Below are positions 37,010-45,014 of a stretch of 64,000 nucleotides of DNA, piece by piece (within the stretch, counting starts at the first letter, position 1; every line of letters starts with the position of its first letter). Where the stretch lies: NCBI RefSeq assembly GCF_023343835.1, contig NC_064447.1, positions 2,294,001 to 2,358,000 of the forward strand. Direction: 5' to 3'. The stretch is from Lagopus muta. Taxonomy: Eukaryota > Chordata > Aves > Galliformes > Phasianidae. The position numbers and the translations under genes were made by a program. The notes below the pieces were generated by a model. The model had not been told where the DNA came from. It searched no databases and saw only the letters and a program-made list of their open reading frames with translations.

Positions 37010-37227
37010 CTAAAGTTTAGCAGAGGATGAAGCAATACCCAGCAAGGCGGAGAAGTTGTTGGCAGAGGTCAGCCAGCTCCCACCATCCACGACCAGTGTG
37101 GTTCCAGTCACATACGAGGAGAGGGGGCTCGCCAGGTACAGAGCACTGTGGGCGATCTCTGTCTTGTTCCCTGCACGCTGGAGGGGGATCGTGTCAAACT
37201 GCTTTGAGTCCATGGCAAATTTTCCAC
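37010..37227 (-). CDS. DECR2: DECR2 coding exon 8 with PTS1
   Basis: Encodes residues 228-298 and the TAG stop. It contains the [20 protein letters not shown] and VVDGGSWLT segments conserved across the family. It ends SSSAKL, with AKL serving as the peroxisomal import signal, as in human. Confidence 0.96.
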
Positions 37228-40200
37228 CTGAATGACGGGAGAAAGAGCCAGCTATGAGCACAGGACCTCCTGCCCATCACCACTGCCTGCCAGACACCGC
37301 CATCCAGCAGCACTGCTTGGCTGGTGTCAGTTGCTGAGAGCCCCAGGGAAGTTCAATGAGATGCTGGCACAGCTCTAGGGATGGCCCAGGCACAAAGAGA
37401 GTTCAGTAAAGGGATCTCAAGCACAGCTGTGAAACTTGTAACTGGATGCTGTAACAGTGAGCTCAAGGCATGAGATCTCTGAGCCTTCCCAGCCTCCAGG
37501 GCTGAACACACTCACAGATGGACTTCAAGAGCAGAGCCCCCAGGCGTAGCAGCTCCCTGCAGCACACGTGAGCTGCGTGGCACAGGTGGCCCCCTCCCAG
37601 AGAGACACCAGCAAAGCACTGCTGAGACACAGCCAGGGGGCCCAGGGCCTTACCCAGCCTCCGGAAGCCCTCGGTGCCTGTGATGGGGCCTGGTGCCAAG
37701 CTGTTCACTCGGATGTTGTTGGGACCCCACTCTACAGCAAGGTGACGGGTCATGGCATCTGGGAAGGAGAACACATTACAAAAGGAATGAAAAAGGGAGA
37801 GCAAAGCCATTCCAGCAACTGTTGCGGGAGGGGGAAAAAAGCACAAGGGAGGTTTTGGCCAAGAACAAAGAGCCCCAGAAAGGAGAAGAGCCCCACATCA
37901 AACATAGGCATGTGCAGCACCACACAGCAACCATGCTGATTCATGTTCACCTCTCCCATCAGGCACATCTTCCCATCCCAATACCCAGCAGCCTCCTTAC
38001 TGGCCCCACACAGCTTGCAGAAACTCAGCAAGGAGCACTTAGGTACCTATAGCAGCCTTAGCAGAACCAGCGTGCACCTGGAGGGCCTGCCCTCGGTAGC
38101 TCAGAGTTGCTGTGATGTTAATGACGACCCCACCGTGGTCCTGGGGAGAGAAAAGAGGTGCAGAATTAGGAGAGAGGGGCATGAGGGTCACATAGGAGCA
38201 TGATGGGCTTGGAGGGAAGGTCACTTGTGGGCACAGACATCCCTGCATTGCCAGCTTACTGAGCAGGGCCCTGCCAAAGAAGTAAGAGGTAGAAGGGACG
38301 AGCAAAGACCAAACAGAGGAGCAGCAGTTTGCAGCTTCTTCCCAGACAGGTGGCAGAGCACAGACAGGTGCTACACAGATCAGTGCCCTGTGGCTAGGGA
38401 CAGGCAGGAAACAAAGCACAGCTCTCACTCCTGGCACGGAGGCTGCAGTGCCCAGAAGGGGATGGACTGGATTCAGCGAGCAGGGCAGGTGGGGCAGGCT
38501 GACAGAGCAGGGCTCTGCTCCCTTCCACCCCACCAAAGCGTGCTTTGCACAGCACCAACCTCCTCCTTACCAGGAGGCACTTACACGGAAATATTTCTCA
38601 AAGAGGACTTTGGAGGTGTTGAAGGTGCCAAGAGTGTCAATATCCATCACCGTCTTGAAGGCGTTGAAGGACAGAGCGCTGGCTGGGCACAGAAAGTTTC
38701 CTGCAGCACCTGAGGACAAGCAGTTGGGGTCACAGTCAGCTCAGGACACTTCTGGGAGGGGGACAGCAGGCAATAATGCTTGGGTAAGGCAGGTGATGAA
38801 GTGAAAACAGTTTCAATGATGGCCTGTAGCTCCACGTATGTAGGGATGATCCACAGTGAGACCAATAAAGCTCAGTCTCTGGTTCCTCTTGAGACTGTTC
38901 CTATGTGCTGCTCTCAGGGGTTCACACCATCAGTTGTTCAGATGCTCCCAGAGCAAAGCAGCATAAGCCAGACAGAGCAAATACAGCTCCTGTGCAGGAG
39001 AACACCCTGCCTAACAGCCAGCCTGTGCCATCTCTCCCACTGCCCGTCTGGTGGCTCACCATTAACCAGGATGTCAATCTGCTTGAACTGCTTCAGTGTC
39101 TCATCCACTGCTGCCATGATGGTTTGTGGCTGTCTGACATCTACGGACAGAGGCAGGCACTGCTGCCCTGTGGCTGCAATCAGCTTTTTTGAGGCCTGGA
39201 AAAAGACAAAAGCAAGATTCTTTCTGGGATTCTGTGCTTCAGCAAGGGCCAGACCCAGATCTCATGCAGGCAAGCAAGCTAGGCAGAAGCTGCATCCCTG
39301 TCAGCACACAGCAAGCAGGCATTACCCACATGAACACAAGTCATGTCTTGTTCCAGAAGCAGCTGCATTTCATCAGCCAGCACAGTCATTATGTTTGTAA
39401 ACAAAAAAAGCCAATACAGCCCCTAGGCAGGGGAGAGAACTGCCCCAAACACAGCCAGTGGGCTGTGTGTGGGCTCACATGTGGGAGACAGATTGCTAAG
39501 CCCAACTTGCCTCCACAGCCTTCACAGACACAGCACACCCCAAACAACAGCTCTGCAGGGCAGGTACAAAGGTTGGACCCCAGTAAGGAAATAAGTAACC
39601 TTTAGATCCAAAACGTCGGTGGGTCAAAGGGTAATTGCTAACCAGCAGTTATCAGGGCTCTGCCTGCGAGGTACAGAAGGCAGCTCAGCATGAAGCCATC
39701 TCCAAGGCCCGAGCACTGCATACAAACTGCACAACAGTGCTAAGTGCCTCCAGGATGTGGCTGGGTCGTGCCAGCTCAGCCCCAAGCACTCAGTTTGCTC
39801 TTTATTATATTTCAGTGAACTCTCTGTGATCCCTGCAAAGCTCTCTTGTGGCCACTTCCAGCACAGAGCAGCACACGAGCCCAGCACAGCTTCTCCAGTC
39901 CCTGCACCTAAAACACAAAGCACAGCATAACAAGGATTTTGGGGGCTCAGAGCATCTGCACCACCCTTACAAAGGGGAACTCACAGAATCACAGAACAGC
40001 TGGAGTTAGAAGGACCCTTTAAAGGGTCTTCCATCAGCAGAAGGGTGGGCAGCAGGGACAGGGAGGTGACCGTCCCTCTCTGCTCTGCTCTTGTGAGGCC
40101 CCATCTGCAGCACTGCGTCCAGGGCTGGAGCACCCAGGACAAGCAAGACAGGGAGCTGTTGGAGAGGGTGCAGGGGAGCCACAGAGATGATCAGGGGCTG

Positions 40201-41116
40201 CAGCACCTCCACTACAAAGACAGGCTGAGGGAGCTGGGCTTGTTCAGCCTGGAGCAAAGAAGGCTGGGGGTGACCTCATTGCAGCCTGCAGTACCTAAAG
40301 GGAGCCTACAGACAGGAGGGGAGTCAACTCTTGGAAAGGGGAGATAACAGCAGGACAAGGGGAAATGGTTTGAAGTTGAAAAAGGCAGGATTGAGGTTGG
40401 ATGTCAGGGGGAAGTTCTTTACAGAGAGAGTGGTGAGGTGCTGGAACAGCTGCCCAGAGAGGCTGTGGATGCCCCATCCATCCCTGGAGGTGTTCAAGGC
40501 CGGGTTGGATGGGGCCCTGGGCAGCCTGGTTTAGCATTAAACGTGGATGTTGGTGGTCCTGCCTGTGGCAGGGGGTTGGAGCTTCGTGATCCTTGAGGTC
40601 CCTTCCATCCCTGGCCGTCCTGTGATTCTGTGGAAGGCCACCAGGTCCCACACTCCGCACTGAACACAGACACCCACACAGTCACATACAGCCCTCCAGC
40701 CTCTCCTCGGCTCCCGCTCCCACCTCCCCCCACAGCCCGGCGCTCACCTCGGCCACACGCTGTTGGTTCCGGCCGGCGATGGCGGTCCGACAGCCGTGCC
40801 TGCAACGGAGGGGCGGTGAGAACGGCCCGCGGAACCCCTGCAGGGCCCAGCCCGGCCCGGCCCGTACCTCATAAAGATCTCAGCGATGCGGAAGCCGATC
40901 CCGGAGCCGCCGCCGGTGATGAAAGCCACGCGGCCCCTAAAAGAGGGGAACGAGGGGATGCGAGGACCGAACCGGACCGCCGCGATGCCACCCAGCCCCG
41001 CCCCCACACGACACTCACGCCAGGATGTCGGGGCTGAAGAGGTGCCGGTACTCCGCGAGGCAATCATCGCCATCCACGTCCGCCGGCGGATCCGTGGCGC
41101 CGCGCTGCTTCGCCAT
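37010..41116 (-). CDS. DECR2: DECR2, peroxisomal 2,4-dienoyl-CoA reductase (complete, 8 exons)
   Basis: NADPH-dependent short-chain dehydrogenase/reductase that reduces 2,4-dienoyl-CoA to 3-enoyl-CoA, an auxiliary step in peroxisomal beta-oxidation of polyunsaturated fatty acids. The exons are 41116-41019, 40936-40868, 40799-40748, 39195-39060, 38709-38585, 38140-38047, 37758-37654 and 37227-37010. They join to 298 codons plus stop (human 292). Visible features are the Rossmann motif TGGGSGIG (residues 40-47), NGAAGN (118-123, where human has NCAAGN), the AGSAKAA segment with the conserved Lys (about 188), PGPITGTEG, and the C-terminal SAKL, a type 1 peroxisomal targeting signal. It lies between RAB11FIP3 and NME4, the same neighbour order as on human 16p. 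The start codon is the first ATG of a CpG-island first exon and aligns with the human N terminus. Confidence 0.97.
37654..37758 (-). CDS. DECR2: DECR2 coding exon 7
   Basis: Encodes [20 protein letters not shown] and [14 protein letters not shown], the conserved SDR stretch after the catalytic lysine. Acceptor ctccttcccag, donor CTGG|gtaagg. Confidence 0.96.
38047..38140 (-). CDS. DECR2: DECR2 coding exon 6
   Basis: Encodes [20 protein letters not shown] and [11 protein letters not shown], including the active-site lysine of AGSAKAA. Acceptor ctctccccag, donor ATAG|gtacct. Confidence 0.96.
38585..38709 (-). CDS. DECR2: DECR2 coding exon 5
   Basis: Encodes [20 protein letters not shown] and on to FEKYFR. 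Acceptor cttgtcctcag, donor CCGT|gtaagt. The NxAAGN motif is completed here; the split codon gives Gly119 where human has Cys. Confidence 0.96.
39060..39195 (-). CDS. DECR2: DECR2 coding exon 4
   Basis: Encodes residues 74-118 plus one base ([20 protein letters not shown] ... IDILVN). Acceptor ctttttccag, donor AATG|gtgagc. It contains the conserved DVR of the SDR cofactor pocket. Confidence 0.96.
39981..40015 (-). repeat. CR1 tail, inverted, adjoining a larger CR1
   Basis: tcacagaatcacagaacagc followed by tggagttagaagg is the reverse complement of a CR1 3' terminus. It lies about 25 bp from the plus-oriented copy, so two separate insertions meet here. Confidence 0.75.
40040..40632 (+). mobile_element. 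CR1 LINE, 5'-truncated, with reverse-transcriptase remnant
   Basis: The longest CR1 in the window, about 590 bp, plus-oriented in DECR2 intron 3. The open frame at 40045-40347 resembles the C-terminal end of the CR1 ORF2 reverse transcriptase ([37 protein letters not shown]). The rest is 3' sequence ending gtcctgtgattctgtgg. The element is dead: it lacks the rest of ORF2 and all of ORF1. Confidence 0.92.
40748..40799 (-). CDS. DECR2: DECR2 coding exon 3
   Basis: A 52-nt exon encoding [17 protein letters not shown], the second strand and helix of the cofactor-binding half. Acceptor ccgttgcag, donor GAG|gtgagc. The preceding intron is only 68 bp. Confidence 0.93.
40868..40936 (-). CDS. DECR2: DECR2 coding exon 2
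   Basis: Encodes [20 protein letters not shown] and FM, the beta-1/alpha-1 NADPH-binding region of the Rossmann fold. Acceptor ctcttttag, donor ATGAG|gtacgg. The 82-bp intron before it is very short. Confidence 0.96.
41019..41116 (-). CDS. DECR2: DECR2 coding exon 1
   Basis: Encodes residues 1-32 plus two bases. ATG at 41116; donor GGC|gtgagt. The segment [20 protein letters not shown] matches human [20 protein letters not shown]. No N-terminal targeting peptide is evident, consistent with C-terminal peroxisomal targeting. Confidence 0.95.
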
Positions 41117-41379
41117 GGCTGCTGCACCGAGTGACCCGCGCCCGCGCGCGGCACGCCGGGACGCCCCGCCGCAAGGCACGCCGGGAGCGGAAGTCTGACG
41201 CGGGGCATGCCGGGATTCGTAGTTCCATAGTTTCCGTCCGCGCCTCAGCTCTTCGCGCATGCGCGGGCGTCAGCAGTCGTCGCCTAGCAACGGCGCGGGG
41301 CTGTAGCGCGACCCGCAGCGCCGCCCGCTGTCACCCGCGTGTCCCCAGCGGCGGACCGGGCACCTCGTGCTGCCCGCCG

Positions 41380-42085
41380 GGACATCCCCGTGCCTCCCAG
41401 TTCCCCCACCGCAACCCCAGGTCACTCAAGGGTCTCCTGGTGCCCCCACGCTGCCCTTAAGGACGTCCCAGTGCCTCCCAGCACCATCCCAGGGAGCCCA
41501 CGTGGCATCTCAGTGCCACCCAGCAACATCGCAGCGCCCCCAAAAGACATCCCCGTGTCACCCAGTGACATCCCAGTGCCTCCCAGCAGTTCCCCATGAC
41601 CTCCCACTGTCTCCCAGTACCGTTCAGTGATGCCATGCTATAGCCAGCTGTCATCAGTGCCATCTCACTGCCCCCCCAGAAACAGCATACTGCTTCTCAG
41701 CGGAATCCCTGCACCGCCAGCATTTCTTGGTGCCTCTTGGATCTTGCCAGCACCCTCCCAGTGACATTTCTGTGCTTCCCAGCATCTGCAGCGCATCCCA
41801 GTGACACCCAGTGCCTCCACAGTGACAATTCAGTGCCATTCAGTTCCCACTCCACACCATTCCAGTGCCCCCCAGTGACATCCAGCACTTCTTGGTGACA
41901 TCCCAGTGTCAGCCCAGTAACACCTTGGTGCTGTCCATAGTCCTCCAGTGACATCCCAGCACCTCTCACTACCACCCCAGTTTCTCCTCACTGATATCCC
42001 AGCGCTGTCCATTGCCCACCAGTGACATCCCAGCATCCCCCAGCACCTCCTGCTGCCTCCCAGTCCCCCCACTTCACACCCCAGC
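41380..42085. repeat. Degenerate CCCAGTGACATC minisatellite
   Basis: About 700 bp of loosely repeated units around CCCAGTGACATCCCAGTGCC and CCCAGCA, spacing roughly 20-30 bp and heavily diverged. It fills nearly the whole gap between the DECR2 promoter and the NME4 3' end. Confidence 0.85.
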
Positions 42086-42127
42086 GCTGGCGAGGGACAG
42101 GAGCAGGGCAGCACGGAAGATGCAGTG

Positions 42128-42133
42128 TTTAAT
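42128..42133 (-). terminator. NME4 poly(A) signal ATTAAA
   Basis: ATTAAA on the minus strand, 22 bp after the NME4 stop. The common variant poly(A) signal. It implies a very short 3' UTR ending near 42110. Confidence 0.65.
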
Positions 42134-42154
42134 AGCACGGGGGTCTCAGTGCCC

Positions 42155-42275
42155 TCATGGCCCATAGGTGTACTGGCTGTCTCCGCTCTCCCAGGCCACC
42201 AGCTCATTCTGTTGGAACCAGAAGCCAATCTCCCGCGTTGCCGTCTCCACAGAGTCGCTGGCATGCACCACGTTC
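42155..42275 (-). CDS. NME4: NME4 coding exon 5 (catalytic His)
   Basis: Encodes [20 protein letters not shown] and on to the C-terminal YTYGP and TGA stop. Contains the phosphorylated His of the NxxHGSD/NxxHASD motif. Acceptor cctgcacag. The last ~10 residues differ from human, which is usual for this tail. Confidence 0.95.
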
Positions 42276-43434
42276 CTGTGCAGGGATGGGGATGTGACCG
42301 CAGGGCTCGGTGCCACCCCCTCCCCGTGTGCCCTTACCTGCTGACGTGCATGCTGAGGTCCCCCCGGATGGTCCCTGCCGCTGCCTGTGCTGAATCCGTG
42401 TCCCCCACCATGGCACGTGTGGAGCGCACCACGTTGTAGCCCTCCCACACCTGCAGGATGGGGTCAGCTGAGCCCCACGGCCCCGCAATGGGGTGAGATG
42501 CAGCGGGGCGAGGACAGCTGCTCACCATGGCCACCAGCGGCCCCGATGTCATGTAGGCTAGGAGCGCAGGGTAGAAGGGCTTCTGCTGTAGGTGCTGGTA
42601 GTGGCGGTCCAGGAGGCCCCGATCCGCCTGGCAGCACCACAAGGTGATGCAGGGACATCCAGGAGGGGGGTCCATGCACACCCCCACCCCTCTTGCGGTG
42701 CCGGTACCTGCAGCAGCTTCATGGCCACCAGCTTGAAGCCGCGCCGCTCGAAGCGCCCGATGACATCGCCCACCAACCGCCGCTGCACCGCGTCCGGCTT
42801 CACCAACACCAGCGTCTGCTCCCGCAGCTCTGGGGGGACTGGGGGGCACGGGGTCACTGCTGCTGCACAGCCCTATCTGCACCCCCATCCCTATCCCTGT
42901 CCTTATCCCACAACCCTGACCCCAGCCCTGTCACTGTGATGTCCCCCATGCCCCGAGAGCGGGGTGGGGGGGAACGCGTGCCCCAAAGCTGTGATAAGCA
43001 CTGAGGACACGTCCAGCAGGGACCAGCGTCCCCATCGCTGTCAGAGCCGTGCAGGAGGAGCAGGGGACGGCGCATCCCCGGACAGGAAAGGGGATGGCTC
43101 TGAGCGAGAGCTCGCCCCACGTTCCCTGGGGAATGCTCCGTGTCTGCCCCCGGAGATCCCAGCACCGAGCGCTAAGGAACGGGGACACCAGGGACGGGAC
43201 GGGGCAACGGAAGGAGATGGGGAGGGATCCCCAAGGACGAGGCAGGGAGAAGGATGGGGACCGGGTCCTAAGGGGCTTAAGAGGATGTGACAGGACGGGG
43301 ATGGGGACCGCCCGCAGGGTCGGGCGGGGCCGGGTCTCACCGGAGCCGTAGCAGCGCAGCGACCCGAAGGGGAGGCGGATACCCGGCTGACCCCGCAGCA
43401 GCCCCCGCGCCAGGCAGCGCCCCAGGGAGCCCAT
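42155..43434 (-). CDS. NME4: NME4, mitochondrial nucleoside diphosphate kinase (complete, 5 exons)
   Basis: Transfers the gamma-phosphate of a nucleoside triphosphate (typically ATP) to nucleoside diphosphates through a phosphohistidine. NME4 is the family member imported into mitochondria and associated with the inner membrane. The exons are 43434-43341, 42838-42708, 42627-42526, 42450-42338 and 42275-42155. They join to 186 codons plus stop (human 187). The first ~31 residues are Arg-rich without acids, as in a mitochondrial presequence. Then come [16 protein letters not shown], the TSGP loop (about 102-105), [19 protein letters not shown] and the catalytic NVVHASDS, with His at 151, the same position as in human NME4. 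It is compact (1.3 kb), with a CpG-rich first exon. Gene order NME4-DECR2-RAB11FIP3 matches human 16p13.3. Confidence 0.96.
42338..42450 (-). CDS. NME4: NME4 coding exon 4
   Basis: Encodes [31 protein letters not shown] and MHVS. Nucleotide-binding segment. Acceptor catcctgcag, donor AGCAG|gtaagg. Confidence 0.95.
42526..42627 (-). CDS. NME4: NME4 coding exon 3
   Basis: Encodes [20 protein letters not shown] and [14 protein letters not shown]. KPFYPALxxYMxSGPxVAM is an NDPK family signature. Acceptor gtgctgccag, donor ATG|gtgagc. Confidence 0.95.
42708..42838 (-). CDS. NME4: NME4 coding exon 2
   Basis: Encodes about residues 32-75, including the NDPK opening strand [20 protein letters not shown]. 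Two acceptor AGs nine bases apart both keep the frame: exon start 42838 gives [11 protein letters not shown] and 42829 gives YGSELREQ. The longer form better matches the human length. Donor CAG|gtaccg. Confidence 0.9.
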
Positions 43435-43560
43435 GGCCGGGGCGGGAGGCTCGGAGCAGGTCCGGCCGCCCCGCGGGGAGGCTTTAAGGGCCCGGTGGGA
43501 CCGGCTCGGCCCTCCCCTTAAAGCAGCCGCGGCCGCGGGGAGCCCCGGCCCTGGGAACAG
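43300..43560. promoter_or_regulatory. NME4 CpG-rich promoter
   Basis: CpG-dense sequence over exon 1 and about 120 bp upstream, without a TATA box. An E-box CACGTG lies just outside at 43567-43572. Transcription start not determined. Confidence 0.65.
43341..43434 (-). CDS. NME4: NME4 coding exon 1 (presequence)
   Basis: Encodes [20 protein letters not shown] and on to LRCYGS plus one base. Five Arg and no acidic residue in the first 20 fit a mitochondrial targeting peptide. Donor TCCG|gtgaga. The start is the first Met directly before the presequence; the frame is open upstream but GC-rich and unlikely to be coding. Confidence 0.9.
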
Positions 43561-44320
43561 CCGTCCCACGTGTCCCATCGAGGGCTGCGGGGAAAGGGAT
43601 GCGCGGGTACCGCAGCCCGGCTGCTCCACGGGCAGAGACACAAGCGGCAGTTCTGAACACCTTGGGGAAACACAGGGATCTGAACGAGGGCTTCGGACAC
43701 CAGGGAAGGAGGATTCCAGCAGCACGAAGGGCTCGCAGGTCCTCCCAAGCTGGGCTCGGGCCCCCTGCCAACTGCTGCCCTTGATCTTCCGCACAGCCAG
43801 GGAAAAACATGCACTTTCACCCTCGGTCAGCAAACAGAGAAGAGCAACCAAACATTTTGCAAGAAGCAGAAGCATCAGCACGGAGCCCCGGGGAAGCAGT
43901 GGGGCAGGCGAAGCCCCGTCCAGCAGTTCCACGGAGGAGCTGCAGGGGCTGGGAGCAGCCCTTAGTCCTCCCAGCTGCCTGCACGCAGCCATCTCCCTTT
44001 AAACCACATCTGGGAAGGCTTCAAGGTGAACACTCACTGCAGATGAGGACAGGAAATGCCAGCATCTCGCCCTGCCTGAATGGGGACTGAGGCTTTAACT
44101 TCACACTGCGGTGGCCTCCAGCCCAGCTTGCCCTGCAGTGCAACCCCATGTGTGTTTGGAGGTGTTCCTCATGCAGGCTATTCTCGATGTATTCAGAGAG
44201 CAGAATGCCGAAGGACCAGAGATCCCACCGGGAAAGGGGGAACAGAGGTGGTAGGTGAAGCCTCTGGGCACAGCTTGGTGACAGCCTGCATGGAAACTAA
44301 AACAGAGGGAAGTTATTTAA
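43561..44320. other. NME4-XPO6 intergenic region
   Basis: About 0.75 kb between the NME4 promoter and the XPO6 poly(A) site. No gene was recognised. A minus-strand frame at 44021-44230 contains a kinase-like string (RWDLWSFGILLSE) but has no supporting splice signals or second motif. Confidence 0.6.
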
Positions 44321-44337
44321 AACAACAAAGTAAGCAC

Positions 44338-44343
44338 TTTATT
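44338..44343 (-). terminator. XPO6 poly(A) signal AATAAA
   Basis: AATAAA on the minus strand, about 570 bp after the XPO6 stop at 44913. It defines a likely 3' UTR of roughly 44320-44912. Confidence 0.7.
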
Positions 44344-44912
44344 TCCATGAAGCATGTTGTTTTAGTATCACAATGGAATGATGAGAAAACGTTTAAAAAA
44401 AACCCGAAGAAGTCTCTAATCCCCCGCTGACAGCAGGGAGGTTTTCAAGGCAATTTAAAAAACAAAGGGAGTGACAGAAGTGCCAAAACAGTCCCAACAT
44501 CACAGTCCCCTCCTCCTCCCAGAGCCGGGCAGGGGCAGGAAGGCGGAATGACACGAAGGTACGAATGGCTGAAGCAGTCTTTGGCGCTTCTGCCTCACGA
44601 TTGGTACACACGAGGTCTCTCAAGACGACTCCATTAACATCTCCGGGCGCAACAGAGCGCGCTCTGTCGGTGGAACAAAGCCCGGTGAGCCGCTGCGCCC
44701 CGCGGCGAGGAGCTGAGACACATCCTGCAGCCAGCACCGTGGCCTTTGGGATGGGACAGAAGGAAGCGTGGTGCATGAATCCAAACAGATGTGCCCACCT
44801 GCGGGACACCGCGTCCCACAGTGCTGACAAAGCAGCCAGGAGAGAAGGTGGTGGCAAAACGAGACGTGGATCTGTTCCCTACAGTGATCAGAACACGAGT
44901 CCAGTGCAGTAA

Positions 44913-45014
44913 CTATAGCTTCACAGTTCCGGGGGGCAAACTGTCATTGCAAAGTCTGTAGTAACGCAGGTCATTCACCAGCCTGTGCACGTTCTGGGTA
45001 AACGATGGCAGGTC
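44913..45014 (-). CDS. XPO6: XPO6 terminal coding exon (~1093-1125)
   Basis: Encodes DLPSFTQNVHRLVNDLRYYR, LCNDSLPPGTVKL and the TAG stop, matching the human C terminus. Acceptor gatctctttcag. Confidence 0.97.
   Translation of the reverse strand, partial: DLPSFTQNVHRLVNDLRYYRLCNDSLPPGTVKL

Larger units (their letters stand above)
39196..40747. other. DECR2 intron 3
   Basis: The largest DECR2 intron (1.55 kb). More than a third of it is a CR1 element (about 40040-40632), with a short oppositely oriented CR1 tail just before it (39981-40015). The other DECR2 introns (68-444 bp) hold nothing recognisable. Confidence 0.85.
40740..41360. promoter_or_regulatory. DECR2 CpG-island promoter with ZNF143/ETS/NRF1/RFX-like sites
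   Basis: CpG-rich and TATA-less. Upstream of the ATG are an ETS core GCGGAAGT (41187-41194), a minus-strand ZNF143/THAP11-type site ACTACGAATCCCGGCATGC (41205-41223), a perfect NRF1 palindrome GCGCATGCGC (41255-41264) and an RFX X-box-like GTCGCCTAGCAAC (41279-41291). Such sites are common in housekeeping and mitochondrial or peroxisomal gene promoters; binding here is inferred. Confidence 0.8.

Noticed and set aside
40045-40347. Open frame with reverse-transcriptase-like residues
   Set aside because: Not a gene. It is the truncated ORF2 end of an inactive CR1 LINE.
42931-43992. 353-codon minus-strand open frame over NME4 exon 1 and its flanks
   Set aside because: Only the 31 codons after the Met at 43434 are supported. 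The rest reads through intron 1 and the promoter in GC-rich sequence.
44021-44230. Minus-strand frame with RWDLWSFGILLSEYIENS, resembling kinase subdomain IX
   Set aside because: Only one short motif matches. There is no acceptor upstream, no other kinase motif nearby and no neighbouring exon. Chance similarity or a decayed fragment is more likely.
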